Shown here: positions 11,701-18,418 of the stretch, piece after piece
How the letters are laid out: every line of letters begins with the position of its first letter
How positions within the stretch are numbered: position 1 is the first letter of the stretch
Made by a program: the position numbers and the translations under genes
Origin: Streptomyces eurythermus
GTDB lineage: Bacteria; Actinomycetota; Actinomycetes; Streptomycetales; Streptomycetaceae
DNA: 64,000 nt
Reading direction: 5' to 3'
Assembly: GCF_014649115.1 (NCBI RefSeq)
Contig: NZ_BMSK01000007.1
Span: 184,375-248,374 of the forward strand
Notes under the pieces: model-generated
Told to the model about the DNA's origin: nothing
Database searches by the model: none
Seen by the model: only the letters and a program-made list of their open reading frames with translations

Positions 11701-12944
11701 GCTGTGAGGTGCCCGGTTCCGGGGTGCCCGGCACCGGGGAGCCCGTCGGCCACGGGGAGCCCGCCGGTTCCGGCGTGCCCGGCCCTGAGGCGGTCGGCTC
11801 TGGGGTGCCCGTTGGCACTGGTGAGCCTGCCGGTTCCAGGGTGTCCGGCCCTGAGGGGCCTGGTCCCGAGGGGGTCGGCTCTGGTGTGCCCGGCCCTGAG
11901 GTGGTCGGCCCTGAGGTGGTCGGCTCTGGGAAGCCCGGCTCTGGGGTGCCCGTTGGCACTGGTGAGCGTGCCGGTTCCGGGGTGTCCGGCCCTGAGGGGC
12001 CTGGTCCCGGGGTGGTCGGCTCTGGGGCGCCCGGTCCCGGGGAGCCCGCCGGTTCCGGGAAGCCCGGCCCAGGGAAGCCCGGCCCCGAGGTGCCTGCCGC
12101 CGGCAGGCCGCGGCCGGTGCGGGCCTGTGAGGTTGGTGTGCTCACTCACGCGGCCTCCGGTCGGGAGTTCCTGCGGGCCGCGGCCCGGCGGCGGATGCCG
12201 CTCACCGGCCGGCCCGCCCTGGTCTTCCACGGCGGGGACGACCTGGAGTGGGCCGAGGAGGAGATCGACACCCTGGCCGCCGTGCTCTACCGCGACGCCG
12301 TGGTGCACCGCCCGCACGAGGACCCCGCCACCCCGGAGACCGTCCTGGCGCTGCTCGGCGGCCGGGCCGCCGCCCCCGCCTCCCTGGTCCACCTCGCCTG
12401 TCACGGGCTGGCCGGTACGGACCCCACCCGGTCCGCCCTGCTCCTGGCCGACCCGGACGAGGCGGACGAGCCGGCCAGGACCGCCCGTCTCACGCTGAGC
12501 ACCCTGCTGGAGACGCCCGCCGAGGGCGACGCCTTCCGGTCCGCCGGGCCCCTGGTGGTGTGCGGGGGCTGCGAGACCGACCTGACCACCCGCGACCACG
12601 ACGAGGCCCTGACCGTCACCTCGGTGCTGGTGCACCGGCTGGCCGCCGACGCCATCGGCTCCCGGTGGAAGGTCGACGACAAGCGGTCCGAGCTGATGAT
12701 GCTCGTCCTGCACGACGCCCTCAGCCGGGGACTCGCACCCCCGGACGCGCTGCGCGCCGCCCAGCGCTGGATGCTCACCCCGCCGGACGAGCGCCCGCCC
12801 GTCCCGGCGCTGAGCCGCATATCGGCCGGGCGGCTGGCGGAGGACTTCCGTGACCGGCCCGACACCTGGGCTGCCTTCGTCCACCACGGCAACCCGGCAC
12901 CGGCGGCACCCGCCGCCCGGCAGCGGGAGGGAGAGCCCGTATGA
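8739..12944 (+). CDS. CHAT domain (caspase-like) protein with long helical N-terminus
   Basis: 1401 residues. Residues about 20-860 are alpha-helical, TPR-like repeat sequence. A CHAT peptidase domain fills about 870-1385. The catalytic dyad is present: His1222 in VHLACHG and Cys1278 in CGGCET, equivalent to SACET of other CHAT proteins. The CHAT domain is split by a Gly/Pro/Ser/Glu low-complexity insert (about residues 968-1120), between VPCGELGVVPW and the VGVLTH strand. ATG 8739 is used here; ATG 8754 and 8760 are possible. The stop overlaps the next start (ATGA), linking it to the toxin-antitoxin-like pair downstream. Likely a cytoplasmic protease that responds to a signal read by its helical repeats. 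Confidence 0.88.
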   Translation: MAAEGMHMSDAVTMSAAGRAAAALARTDQVSVPLEPETHTGIRGPELDVLTGELESLLAELEAAGEDGATVAAVAARLGRCRALRFVLDGDPADRERALALLDQARTSPLLGPQEQEAAYRGLVALTAFRLVRLNRDTSVLSEPHWNVDRLMRLMELGTPLAHGGPGIVEDTALLWRLLLEREHHRMTPELRARAEGLLAMTDAMTAGDTGAFVREARSVLAGLTGGEIPGSLGTLLTLLLGELEQSLARSPGPAEPATGGAGTAVATRGAITEFLALAEAMSPGLVGPGNMPGLLAELTGEHPGTGREDGRTPLPSRMVGAFLHAARAMYSGDVTGFREALRLVHEAWAEGELDSDPNGSWLTNIVPVMLFGAAMNGGSLEDEDLALELFETQRWEGDPASTAAANLRVCGEAMRLTARLTSALDRGDVGTVWDVIDALCELEVDEVYAAAEEWTGLHIGMALGIAYLGIVVLDSSGADRTAHLRAAVHHMRRAVETAVDMPVLRSLLDMTWAPLLTLTAIAESDPSRIAEGVRRARAALAGTEFVGGLRPRTRGAIAAALDTLHIFTGDAGALDEAIGELTQGVADLPDGMPGGAGLTWDLAALYAKRARLRAGGPGADEDLTAALGFARTSLRYSADDVLLQQGVGRGLRIARAAADRGRAAAFWALRAGRTEDAISCLEAGRSLVLGAAAVSAGVADRLAALGESELAERWRAAADPAQDRGADRSLWELSADVASGTPGGRSGGSPMEVLAGLGAGSPGLPGDVRRRSLELLRGRGGAELEPVLPSVDDLRAGLRATDADALLYLVPGVDDPDGAVLIVPREGPAEALPLPALTPAGRRPVAEYLAAGADRQRLETTAEEEVGGVVGAVGKEERERAERRWLRALDGMCAWAGEVLGPALAHLGAADRADAGADVFAAPAGAGADSGAGTAAGGGTRPGAVRLVLVPCGELGVVPWQAALLGPPAGSGSPVGHGEPAGSGVSGCEVPGSGVPGTGEPVGHGEPAGSGVPGPEAVGSGVPVGTGEPAGSRVSGPEGPGPEGVGSGVPGPEVVGPEVVGSGKPGSGVPVGTGERAGSGVSGPEGPGPGVVGSGAPGPGEPAGSGKPGPGKPGPEVPAAGRPRPVRACEVGVLTHAASGREFLRAAARRRMPLTGRPALVFHGGDDLEWAEEEIDTLAAVLYRDAVVHRPHEDPATPETVLALLGGRAAAPASLVHLACHGLAGTDPTRSALLLADPDEADEPARTARLTLSTLLETPAEGDAFRSAGPLVVCGGCETDLTTRDHDEALTVTSVLVHRLAADAIGSRWKVDDKRSELMMLVLHDALSRGLAPPDALRAAQRWMLTPPDERPPVPALSRISAGRLAEDFRDRPDTWAAFVHHGNPAPAAPAARQREGEPV
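11640..12110 (+). repeat. In-frame GC-rich tandem repeats inside the CHAT gene
   Basis: About 470 bp of degenerate repeats coding for Gly-Ser-Gly-Val-Pro-Gly-Pro-Glu-type sequence. Clear longer copies exist: the block beginning CCCGTCGGCC recurs after 81 bp (11661 and 11742), and the block starting GTTGGCACTGGTGAGC recurs after 141 bp (11811 and 11952). Both periods are multiples of three, so the reading frame is kept. Base composition shows more T than the rest of the gene. Likely variable in length between strains. Confidence 0.85.
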
Positions 12945-13714
12945 CCTCCGAGGACCTGCTGAGGCTCCTGGAGCACCACTGGACCACCGTCACCACCGCG
13001 CTGGAGGCGGACGACCACCGCGAACTGTCCGACGCGCTGCGCGAGTTGCGCGAGGAGACGGCCGCCGGCAACCCGGCCGCCGTCGCCCGTGCCGTACGCC
13101 GGCTCAAGCGCGCGCTGTCCGCGCTGCCGCCCGGTCACCCGGTGGCCGAGGCGCTCGGCGGCCACCGCTACGCCGCCGGTCCCCGCGAACTGCCCCGCCT
13201 CGCCACGATCGACGCGGTGATCGGTGTCCTCGGCGCTCCGCCGCCCGACCCCGCCGAACTGCTCCGCGCGGCCCGCCGCCGCCTCCTGGCCGCCCCCGCC
13301 CTGACCGAGGCCGAGCACACGGCCCTCGCCGGGGCCGGGCGCGAAGCCCCGACCGAGAACGACGACCGGGCCTCCGCCGAAGCCGGGCGCCATGAGCGCA
13401 CCGCGCGCGACGAAGCCGGATCCGCCCCGCTCCCCGGTGGGCCGGACGACCCCGCCGCCGGTCTGATCCGGCTGCGCGACCCGGACGACGGCTTCCGTTA
13501 CCCCCGCTTCCAGTTCAGGCCCGGTACGGCCGAACCCTTGCCGGTCGTCCGCCGGATCAACGTACTGCTGCGCGCGGACCGCGACCCGTGGGGAGCCGCC
13601 GACTGGTGGCTGGGCGGCAACCGGTGGCTGGGCGGGGTCCCCGCCGAACTGCTCGGCGTGGTGCCGGACGACGCGCTGGAACGCGCCGCCGCCGAACTGG
13701 TGGGGGCTGCCTGA
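12941..13714 (+). CDS. Putative antitoxin with C-terminal Xre/MbcA/ParS-like toxin-binding domain
   Basis: 257 residues. The C-terminal part (about 180-257) has the layout of the MbcA/ParS toxin-binding domain: RYPRFQF, a helical stretch with a Trp (DPWGAADWWLGGN), then RWLGGVPAELL and a final helix. The N-terminal 110 residues are helical and charged with no clear helix-turn-helix. A polar, probably disordered linker (about 130-170, rich in Glu, Arg, Ala) joins the two. The start overlaps the CHAT stop (ATGA) and the stop overlaps the RES start (TGATG), giving a three-gene coupled operon. The antitoxin role rests on the C-terminal similarity and on the RES gene directly downstream. Confidence 0.68.
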   Translation: MTSEDLLRLLEHHWTTVTTALEADDHRELSDALRELREETAAGNPAAVARAVRRLKRALSALPPGHPVAEALGGHRYAAGPRELPRLATIDAVIGVLGAPPPDPAELLRAARRRLLAAPALTEAEHTALAGAGREAPTENDDRASAEAGRHERTARDEAGSAPLPGGPDDPAAGLIRLRDPDDGFRYPRFQFRPGTAEPLPVVRRINVLLRADRDPWGAADWWLGGNRWLGGVPAELLGVVPDDALERAAAELVGAA

Positions 13715-14364
13715 TGCCGGACCAGATCCCGCCGGAAGGCGTCCCGATGGAGCCGGTGTGGCACAGGCTGCCCGCGGGCACGGTGCTGTGGCGGTGCCAC
13801 GAGGAGCAGTACGCGGCCACCGAGTTCAACCCGAAGATCGCCCACGAGTACTTCAAGGGCAACCGCTTCGACCCCACCGAGAAGGACCCCTACCGCCACC
13901 TCTACGCCGCCCTGGACCCGGTCACCGCGCTCTGTGAAGTCCTGCTGCGCTCGGTCGAGTTCAACGGTGACGGGGTGCGTCTGATCCCCTGGGCGCAGGC
14001 GTCCCGGTACGTCCTGTCGGCGTTCCGCACCACGGCGGAGCTGTCCCTCGTGGACCTGACGACGGCCGAGGGGCTGGCCGCGGTCTGGCAGGACCACTGG
14101 CTGATCGACACCGAGGAGTACGCCGGCACCCGGTACTGGGTGCGGTTGATCCGCGAGCGGTGCGTCGATGCGCAGGGGCTGTGGTGGACGTCCAAGCGGT
14201 GCCGGCCGCGCACGGCGCTCCAGCTGTTCGAGGACCGCTGTCCGTCCGCGCCCCTCGACACCCGGCCCCAGGAGTGCCTGCGGCTCGCGTCCCCCGAGGA
14301 CGTGCGCGAGGTCAACCGGCTGCTGGCACCCCTGCGCGCGGTCGTCTCCGTCCCGGAGGAGTGA
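13714..14364 (+). CDS. RES domain protein (NAD+-consuming toxin family)
   Basis: 216 residues, the normal size for RES toxins such as MbcT and ParT, which consume NAD+ by phosphorolysis or ADP-ribosyl transfer. The family residues are all visible: Arg51 in NRFDP, Tyr64 in HLYAALDP, Glu75 in ALCEVLLR and Ser160 in WWTSKR, followed by the ALQLFEDR strand. The domain fills the protein and there is no signal peptide, so it acts in the cytoplasm. It is preceded by the putative cognate antitoxin with an overlapping stop/start (TGATG), the usual antitoxin-then-toxin order. The position after a CHAT protease gene in the same operon is unusual. Confidence 0.8.
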   Translation: MPDQIPPEGVPMEPVWHRLPAGTVLWRCHEEQYAATEFNPKIAHEYFKGNRFDPTEKDPYRHLYAALDPVTALCEVLLRSVEFNGDGVRLIPWAQASRYVLSAFRTTAELSLVDLTTAEGLAAVWQDHWLIDTEEYAGTRYWVRLIRERCVDAQGLWWTSKRCRPRTALQLFEDRCPSAPLDTRPQECLRLASPEDVREVNRLLAPLRAVVSVPEE

Positions 14365-14374
14365 GCGCGGCCCC

Positions 14375-14428
14375 CCGTACGCCGTTGCCCCGGCCTCCCG
14401 TGAAGGAGGCCGGGGCAACGGCGTACGG
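14375..14428. terminator. Perfect 24-bp bidirectional hairpin
   Basis: Arms 14375-14398 and 14405-14428 are exact inverse complements around the six-base loop CGTGAA. It lies between the stop of the RES gene (+) and the stop of the convergent - strand gene, so it can terminate transcription from both sides. Confidence 0.9.
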
Positions 14429-14441
14429 AGTCTCCGGCGGG

Positions 14442-16013
14442 TCAGCCGAGCGGCGCCGGGCCGGGCAGCAGCGGCCGGCGGTCGGACCGGCGCATCGCCG
14501 CCTCGCTGACGGCGGGATCCTTCGAAGCCGTCACCACTCCCTGGAGGAACTCGGCGGCGGCGGCCTCGTACAGCTCGCGGGTCGCGGCGATCCGCTCCCG
14601 CGCCGCCTCCCGGCGGTCGTCCTGCCGGGCCTGGGCCGTCTCCCGCGCGGCCCGCGCCCGCTCGGTGGCGGCCAGGCTCTCGTCGCGCTGCCGTTGCAGG
14701 TCCTCCCGCCGCTCGACCGCCGTGCGGAAGGCGTCGAGGAACGGGTGTTCCCGGAACAGGCCGAGCAGGAACCCGACACCGCCCGAGAGCAGCAGCAGCG
14801 CGCAGAACAGCCAGGTCACCGTCTGGGTGGTCAGGTGCAGCCGGTCCACCAGGGTGGTGGTGCCGGCCCCCGAACCGCCGAGCCCGCGGAAGCCGGCGCT
14901 GTCGCCCGTGGCCCCCGCCGGAGTGTCGTGCTGCGTCACGAACCTGGCGCGCAGCGTGCCGAGCAGCCAGGTCAGCGCGCCCCAGACACCGAGCAGGGTC
15001 AGGGACGGCAGCCATCCGCCGCGCGGCGCCCCGGTCGCCGAGCGCCACCGCAGCATGTGCCCCGCCAGGTGCGGCACGATCAGCATGACGACGGCGGACG
15101 AGACGGCGAGCGTGCCGGACATCAGGTCGCCGCCGGTGCTGCCGACCCCGTGGAAGGGCTGGTAGGCGACCCAGTAGACGGGCACCTCGACGGCCATGAT
15201 GGCGGCCAGCAGGGCCAGGGTCAGCCAGCGGGGCAGGCCGGGGCGGGTCAGCAGTCCCTCCCAGCGGTCGGCCGACCCCTGGACGCCGGTCTCCCGCAGG
15301 GCGGACCGGTAGTCCTCCCCGAGCGCGGTGGACACGGTGCCGTCCGGTGCGGTGGCCGCCGTGGACACCGACTGCCAGTCGTCGCCCGGGTCCGCGCCCT
15401 CCTCCTTGCCGGGCACCGGCCCGGTGCCGTCGTCCGGGGGCGCGGTGGCGGCCGGGGCGGGTCCCGCCGCGTCCCCGAAGCGGGCGCGCAGCCAGCGTTC
15501 CTCCACCCGTTCGCGCAGCCGGTCCCGGAAGCGCAGCCAGCGCGAGGAGCGCAGCGCGAGCAGGTCGAGCTGGTCCAGGGCGGTCCGGACGGCCTGGTCG
15601 GCCTCCCGCAGCCGCCTGTCCAGCAGCAGGGTCCGGGCCTCGCCCGTGGTCATGTCGGCGGCGGCTTGGGCGTCCTGGAGCCGGGCCTCCTCCTCCCGCC
15701 CGTGCAGCTCCTCCTCGACGCGGTGGACCATGGCGTCGCGCAGCCCGGCCAGCTTGACGAAGTAGGGCAGTGGATCGTCGCCGTGCAGCAGCCAGGGGTC
15801 CAGCGTCTTCTTCCGGCCGGCCTGCCGTCCGTGCCGGCCGGCGTCCTTCAGCAGCGTGCCCTGGTCCCTGGCGTCCAGGACCAGGGGCGGGCGGGGGGCC
15901 CGCCGGGCGTGGTCCGGCCGGCGCCGGGCGGTGCCCGGTGCGGGCCGCCTGGGGAAGGGCATCCGCAGGCGGCGCGGCCGCGGCCCGTCAGCGCCGGTAA
16001 CGGGAGTCGACAT
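14442..16013 (-). CDS. Coiled-coil protein with four transmembrane segments
   Basis: 523 residues, family not recognised. The order is a basic, Pro/Arg-rich N-terminus (1-50), a helical coiled-coil region (about 70-190), four hydrophobic segments between about residues 255 and 440 (for example around WLTLALLAAIMAVEV and TWLFCALLLLSGGVGF), and a C-terminal Arg/Glu/Ala-rich coiled coil (about 440-500). The start is the ATG at 16013, chosen because it overlaps the end of the upstream lipoprotein gene by 26 bp; longer readings would run through that gene. Its neighbours are a vWA-like lipoprotein and another helical protein, so it may be a membrane scaffold of the same system. Confidence 0.75.
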   Translation of the reverse strand: MSTPVTGADGPRPRRLRMPFPRRPAPGTARRRPDHARRAPRPPLVLDARDQGTLLKDAGRHGRQAGRKKTLDPWLLHGDDPLPYFVKLAGLRDAMVHRVEEELHGREEEARLQDAQAAADMTTGEARTLLLDRRLREADQAVRTALDQLDLLALRSSRWLRFRDRLRERVEERWLRARFGDAAGPAPAATAPPDDGTGPVPGKEEGADPGDDWQSVSTAATAPDGTVSTALGEDYRSALRETGVQGSADRWEGLLTRPGLPRWLTLALLAAIMAVEVPVYWVAYQPFHGVGSTGGDLMSGTLAVSSAVVMLIVPHLAGHMLRWRSATGAPRGGWLPSLTLLGVWGALTWLLGTLRARFVTQHDTPAGATGDSAGFRGLGGSGAGTTTLVDRLHLTTQTVTWLFCALLLLSGGVGFLLGLFREHPFLDAFRTAVERREDLQRQRDESLAATERARAARETAQARQDDRREAARERIAATRELYEAAAAEFLQGVVTASKDPAVSEAAMRRSDRRPLLPGPAPLG

Positions 16014-16752
16014 GAGCCTTGGCCCTCCCTTCGAGCGCTTCCGTCCAGAACGATTCGAAGTCGTCGGCCTCGCTGGGTTTCGCCTTGTACTGCATGCCGA
16101 GCCCGACCGGGAAGACGTCCATTCCCTTGATGCCGGGCAGTCCCCGCTTCTCGACGAGGGAGTCGATGACCTTCGCCCGCCGGGACTCGGTGGACAGGTC
16201 CTGGCGGGAGAGGAAGAACTCCGGGTCGGCCTGCTGGAAGTCGCTGACGACGAGCAGCTTGGGCGCCGGCCCGTCACCGGAGACGGTCTCCCCGATGCGG
16301 GCCAGCGCGCCCCACACGTCCGAACCGTTCTGGGTACGGGCGCACTTGAGCTCGGCGAGCGCGGCGAGGGCCGCGTCCCGCCGGGCGCCGGCCCGCTGTG
16401 CCTTCTGGTCGGTGTTGGCGTCGTGCGGCGGGTCGAGGTCGACCTGGCGCTGCCGGCAGGAGGAGCTGCGCGAGGAACGGGTGATGGGGGCGAAGTCGAC
16501 GGTTCCGCACTTCTGGTCGGTGAGGAACTCCACGAGGCTGTCCTTGAGTTTGGCCTCCGAGTCGAATCCCTCCTTCACCGCGGCGGCGGACCCGGAGCCG
16601 TCGACCACCACCCCGCAGGGTGTGGTGAGGGCCTCCTCCTGCTTGGTGCAGGACACGAGGGCGGACAGCGCGCACACCAGCGGGACGACGACGGCGAGCC
16701 GGCGGGTGGCGCGGACGGTGGACCGGTGACCGGTCCTGGCCGAGTGATGCAC
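15988..16752 (-). CDS. vWA-like lipoprotein
   Basis: 254 residues from GTG 16752. A basic N-terminus and hydrophobic core end in the lipobox LVSC with Cys35 as the likely lipidated residue. The mature part begins a von Willebrand A-like fold: VVVDGSGS carries the MIDAS Asp-x-Ser-x-Ser (51-53-55), and KLLVVSDFQQ fits the central strand with a second metal-side Asp. It would sit on the outer face of the membrane and bind a partner through a metal. The 3' end overlaps the membrane protein gene. Exact ligand unknown. Confidence 0.75.
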   Translation of the reverse strand: MHHSARTGHRSTVRATRRLAVVVPLVCALSALVSCTKQEEALTTPCGVVVDGSGSAAAVKEGFDSEAKLKDSLVEFLTDQKCGTVDFAPITRSSRSSSCRQRQVDLDPPHDANTDQKAQRAGARRDAALAALAELKCARTQNGSDVWGALARIGETVSGDGPAPKLLVVSDFQQADPEFFLSRQDLSTESRRAKVIDSLVEKRGLPGIKGMDVFPVGLGMQYKAKPSEADDFESFWTEALEGRAKAHVDSRYRR

Positions 16753-16823
16753 GATGACGTTCCCTGGCCTTCCTGGGAGACGGGGAGCGGTGGGGCGGCG
16801 GACGGGGAGCGGAGCGGGCGGGG

Positions 16824-17501
16824 TCATCCCTGGCCGGCACCGCTCGGGGCGCCGTCGTACGCCGCCTGGTGGTCGAGGATGTGCAGCGCCCGCGCCACGG
16901 CCGACGCGGCGGCGGCGTTGCCCCCGGCGTACCAGCGGTCGGTGAGCAGGCTGTCGTCGATGTGGTCCCAGGTGCGGTCCAGGGTGATCTCGCCGGGCAG
17001 CCAGTCGGCGGGCCGCGCACCGGCGGCCAGGCCGGCCGCCTGGCCGCCGGCCCACGCGGCGTCCCAGTAGCAGGCGATCAACTGGTTGGCCTCGTCGGCG
17101 AGTTGCTGGGCCTGCTGGCGGCATTCGGCGGCGGCCGAGCGCCACTCGCCGACCATCCGCCCGAACCGGGCGAGCGCGGCCGGCGCCGGCTCGCCGCGCA
17201 CCTGGTACTGGTTCACCACCCGGACCGACTCCGCCTCGATCCGGACGCGCAGGGCGCGGTGCGCCCGCAGGGTGCGGGAGCGCAGCCGCGCGGTGCCGCG
17301 CCGTACCTGGGCGTGCAGGCCCAGGATGTAGGGCGGGAGGCCGGCGGTGGCATCGGCCGGCTGCTGACCCGGTGTCGCTTTCCGCGGGAATTCCCGCAGC
17401 CCGGCCGCGTCCCTGCGGCCGTGCCACCGGGCGCGCGCGGAGGACAGCAACCCGGCATTCAGTCGTCGGACCCGGACGTTTATTCGAGTCTTGCTGATCA
17501 T
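16824..17501 (-). CDS. Helical protein of unknown function
   Basis: 225 residues, not recognised. The ATG at 17501 is chosen because GGGGGA stands about 10 nt upstream; a longer reading to 17684 has no ribosome site. The protein is mostly helical and rich in Ala, Arg and Gln, with a stretch (about 95-150) that could form a coiled coil and a Trp-rich end around TWDHIDDSLL. No signal peptide or membrane segment was seen. It is the first gene of the - strand group with the vWA-like lipoprotein and the four-helix membrane protein. Confidence 0.65.
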   Translation of the reverse strand: MISKTRINVRVRRLNAGLLSSARARWHGRRDAAGLREFPRKATPGQQPADATAGLPPYILGLHAQVRRGTARLRSRTLRAHRALRVRIEAESVRVVNQYQVRGEPAPAALARFGRMVGEWRSAAAECRQQAQQLADEANQLIACYWDAAWAGGQAAGLAAGARPADWLPGEITLDRTWDHIDDSLLTDRWYAGGNAAAASAVARALHILDHQAAYDGAPSGAGQG

Positions 17502-17740
17502 TTTCGAATATCCCCCATTCGTCGCGGGCGGTCCGGGTGGGAAGGCGCCGCGATGGGGAGAGGCTAGCGGAGCAAAACCCTTGGCGGGACCGGCCGTTCG
17601 CGGAAAACCGATCATTCTCGCCGGGGTTCCGGAAAACAACCGGATCCCGCCCGGCGGAGAGCCGGACGAGGGGGCTTCCGGCAATTGCGGGCGCCCCCCG
17701 GACCGCTGGATACTCCAAGCCGGTACGAGGAGGAGAAGCC
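17502..17740. promoter_or_regulatory. Divergent promoter region
   Basis: A 239-bp gap between the divergently read helical protein and the radical SAM gene. It includes AT-richer patches near 17500-17520 and 17600-17640 (GGAAAACAACCGG), unusual for this DNA. Both genes begin here, so both promoters must lie in it. No clear -35/-10 pair was identified. Confidence 0.4.
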
Positions 17741-18418
17741 GTGGAATTACGCCTCGACGGGACGCACTACCCGTTGGAAACGCTCGGCCCGGGAAAACGG
17801 CTCGGCGTCTGGTTCCAGGGCTGCTCGCTGGCCTGCGCCGGCTGCATGTCCCGGCACACCTGGGACCCGGCGGAGGGAGAGTTCGCCACGGTCGCCGAGG
17901 TGCTCGGGCTGTGGCGCCGGGCGCTCGCCGACGGCGCGGACGGCCTCACGGTCAGCGGGGGCGAGCCCCTGCAGCAGGCGGAGGCGCTCGCCGCACTCCT
18001 CACCGGCGCGGCACGGCTGCGCGACGGGGCCCGGCGGCACGAGGGGAGCGCCGGGCCCCGCCCGCCCGACCTGCTGGTGTACACGGGGTACGAGCCCGGG
18101 GAGCTGACGCCCGGCCGGCGCCGCGCCCTCGGCGGCGCGGACGCCGTGATCACCGGCCGGTTCCGGGTGGCCGAACCCACCCGGCTGGCCTGGCGCGGCT
18201 CGGCCAACCAGCGGATCCACCCGCTGACCCCGCTCGGCGCCGCCCGCTACGCCCCGTACCTCACCCGGGAATCCCCCGGTCCCCGCTTGCAGCCCGCGGC
18301 CGGCCCGGACGGCGCGCTGCGCCTCTACGGCGTCCCCCTGCGCGGCGAACTCACCGCGCTGGAAAGACGGTTGAGGCAGGACGGGGTGGCCCTCACGGAC
18401 CGGAGCTGGCGGCCGTGA
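17741..18418 (+). CDS. NrdG-like radical SAM protein (4Fe-4S single cluster)
   Basis: 225 residues from GTG 17741 with a GGAGGAG site seven bases upstream. The radical SAM cluster motif is Cys28-x3-Cys32-x2-Cys35 in GCSLACAGC, followed by the SAM-binding GGEPLQQ. The protein resembles the activating enzyme of anaerobic ribonucleotide reductase (NrdG) in size and layout, including VYTGYEPGEL. No nrdD gene is nearby. In this setting it may instead modify a protein or nucleotide of the neighbouring system. Its 3' end overlaps the convergent macro-domain gene by 26 bp. Confidence 0.82.
   Translation: MELRLDGTHYPLETLGPGKRLGVWFQGCSLACAGCMSRHTWDPAEGEFATVAEVLGLWRRALADGADGLTVSGGEPLQQAEALAALLTGAARLRDGARRHEGSAGPRPPDLLVYTGYEPGELTPGRRRALGGADAVITGRFRVAEPTRLAWRGSANQRIHPLTPLGAARYAPYLTRESPGPRLQPAAGPDGALRLYGVPLRGELTALERRLRQDGVALTDRSWRP

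Noticed and set aside
11640..12110. CRISPR-like look of the repeats in the CHAT gene
   Set aside because: Units are degenerate, without constant-length spacers, and keep a reading frame.
9585..12887. 1100-residue - strand open frame under the CHAT gene
   Set aside because: Composition is repetitive and GC-driven; the overlapping + gene carries conserved catalytic residues.
16278..17718. Extension of the vWA lipoprotein to a 576-residue frame
   Set aside because: It would cover another gene in the region and lose the signal peptide; GTG 16752 precedes a good lipobox.
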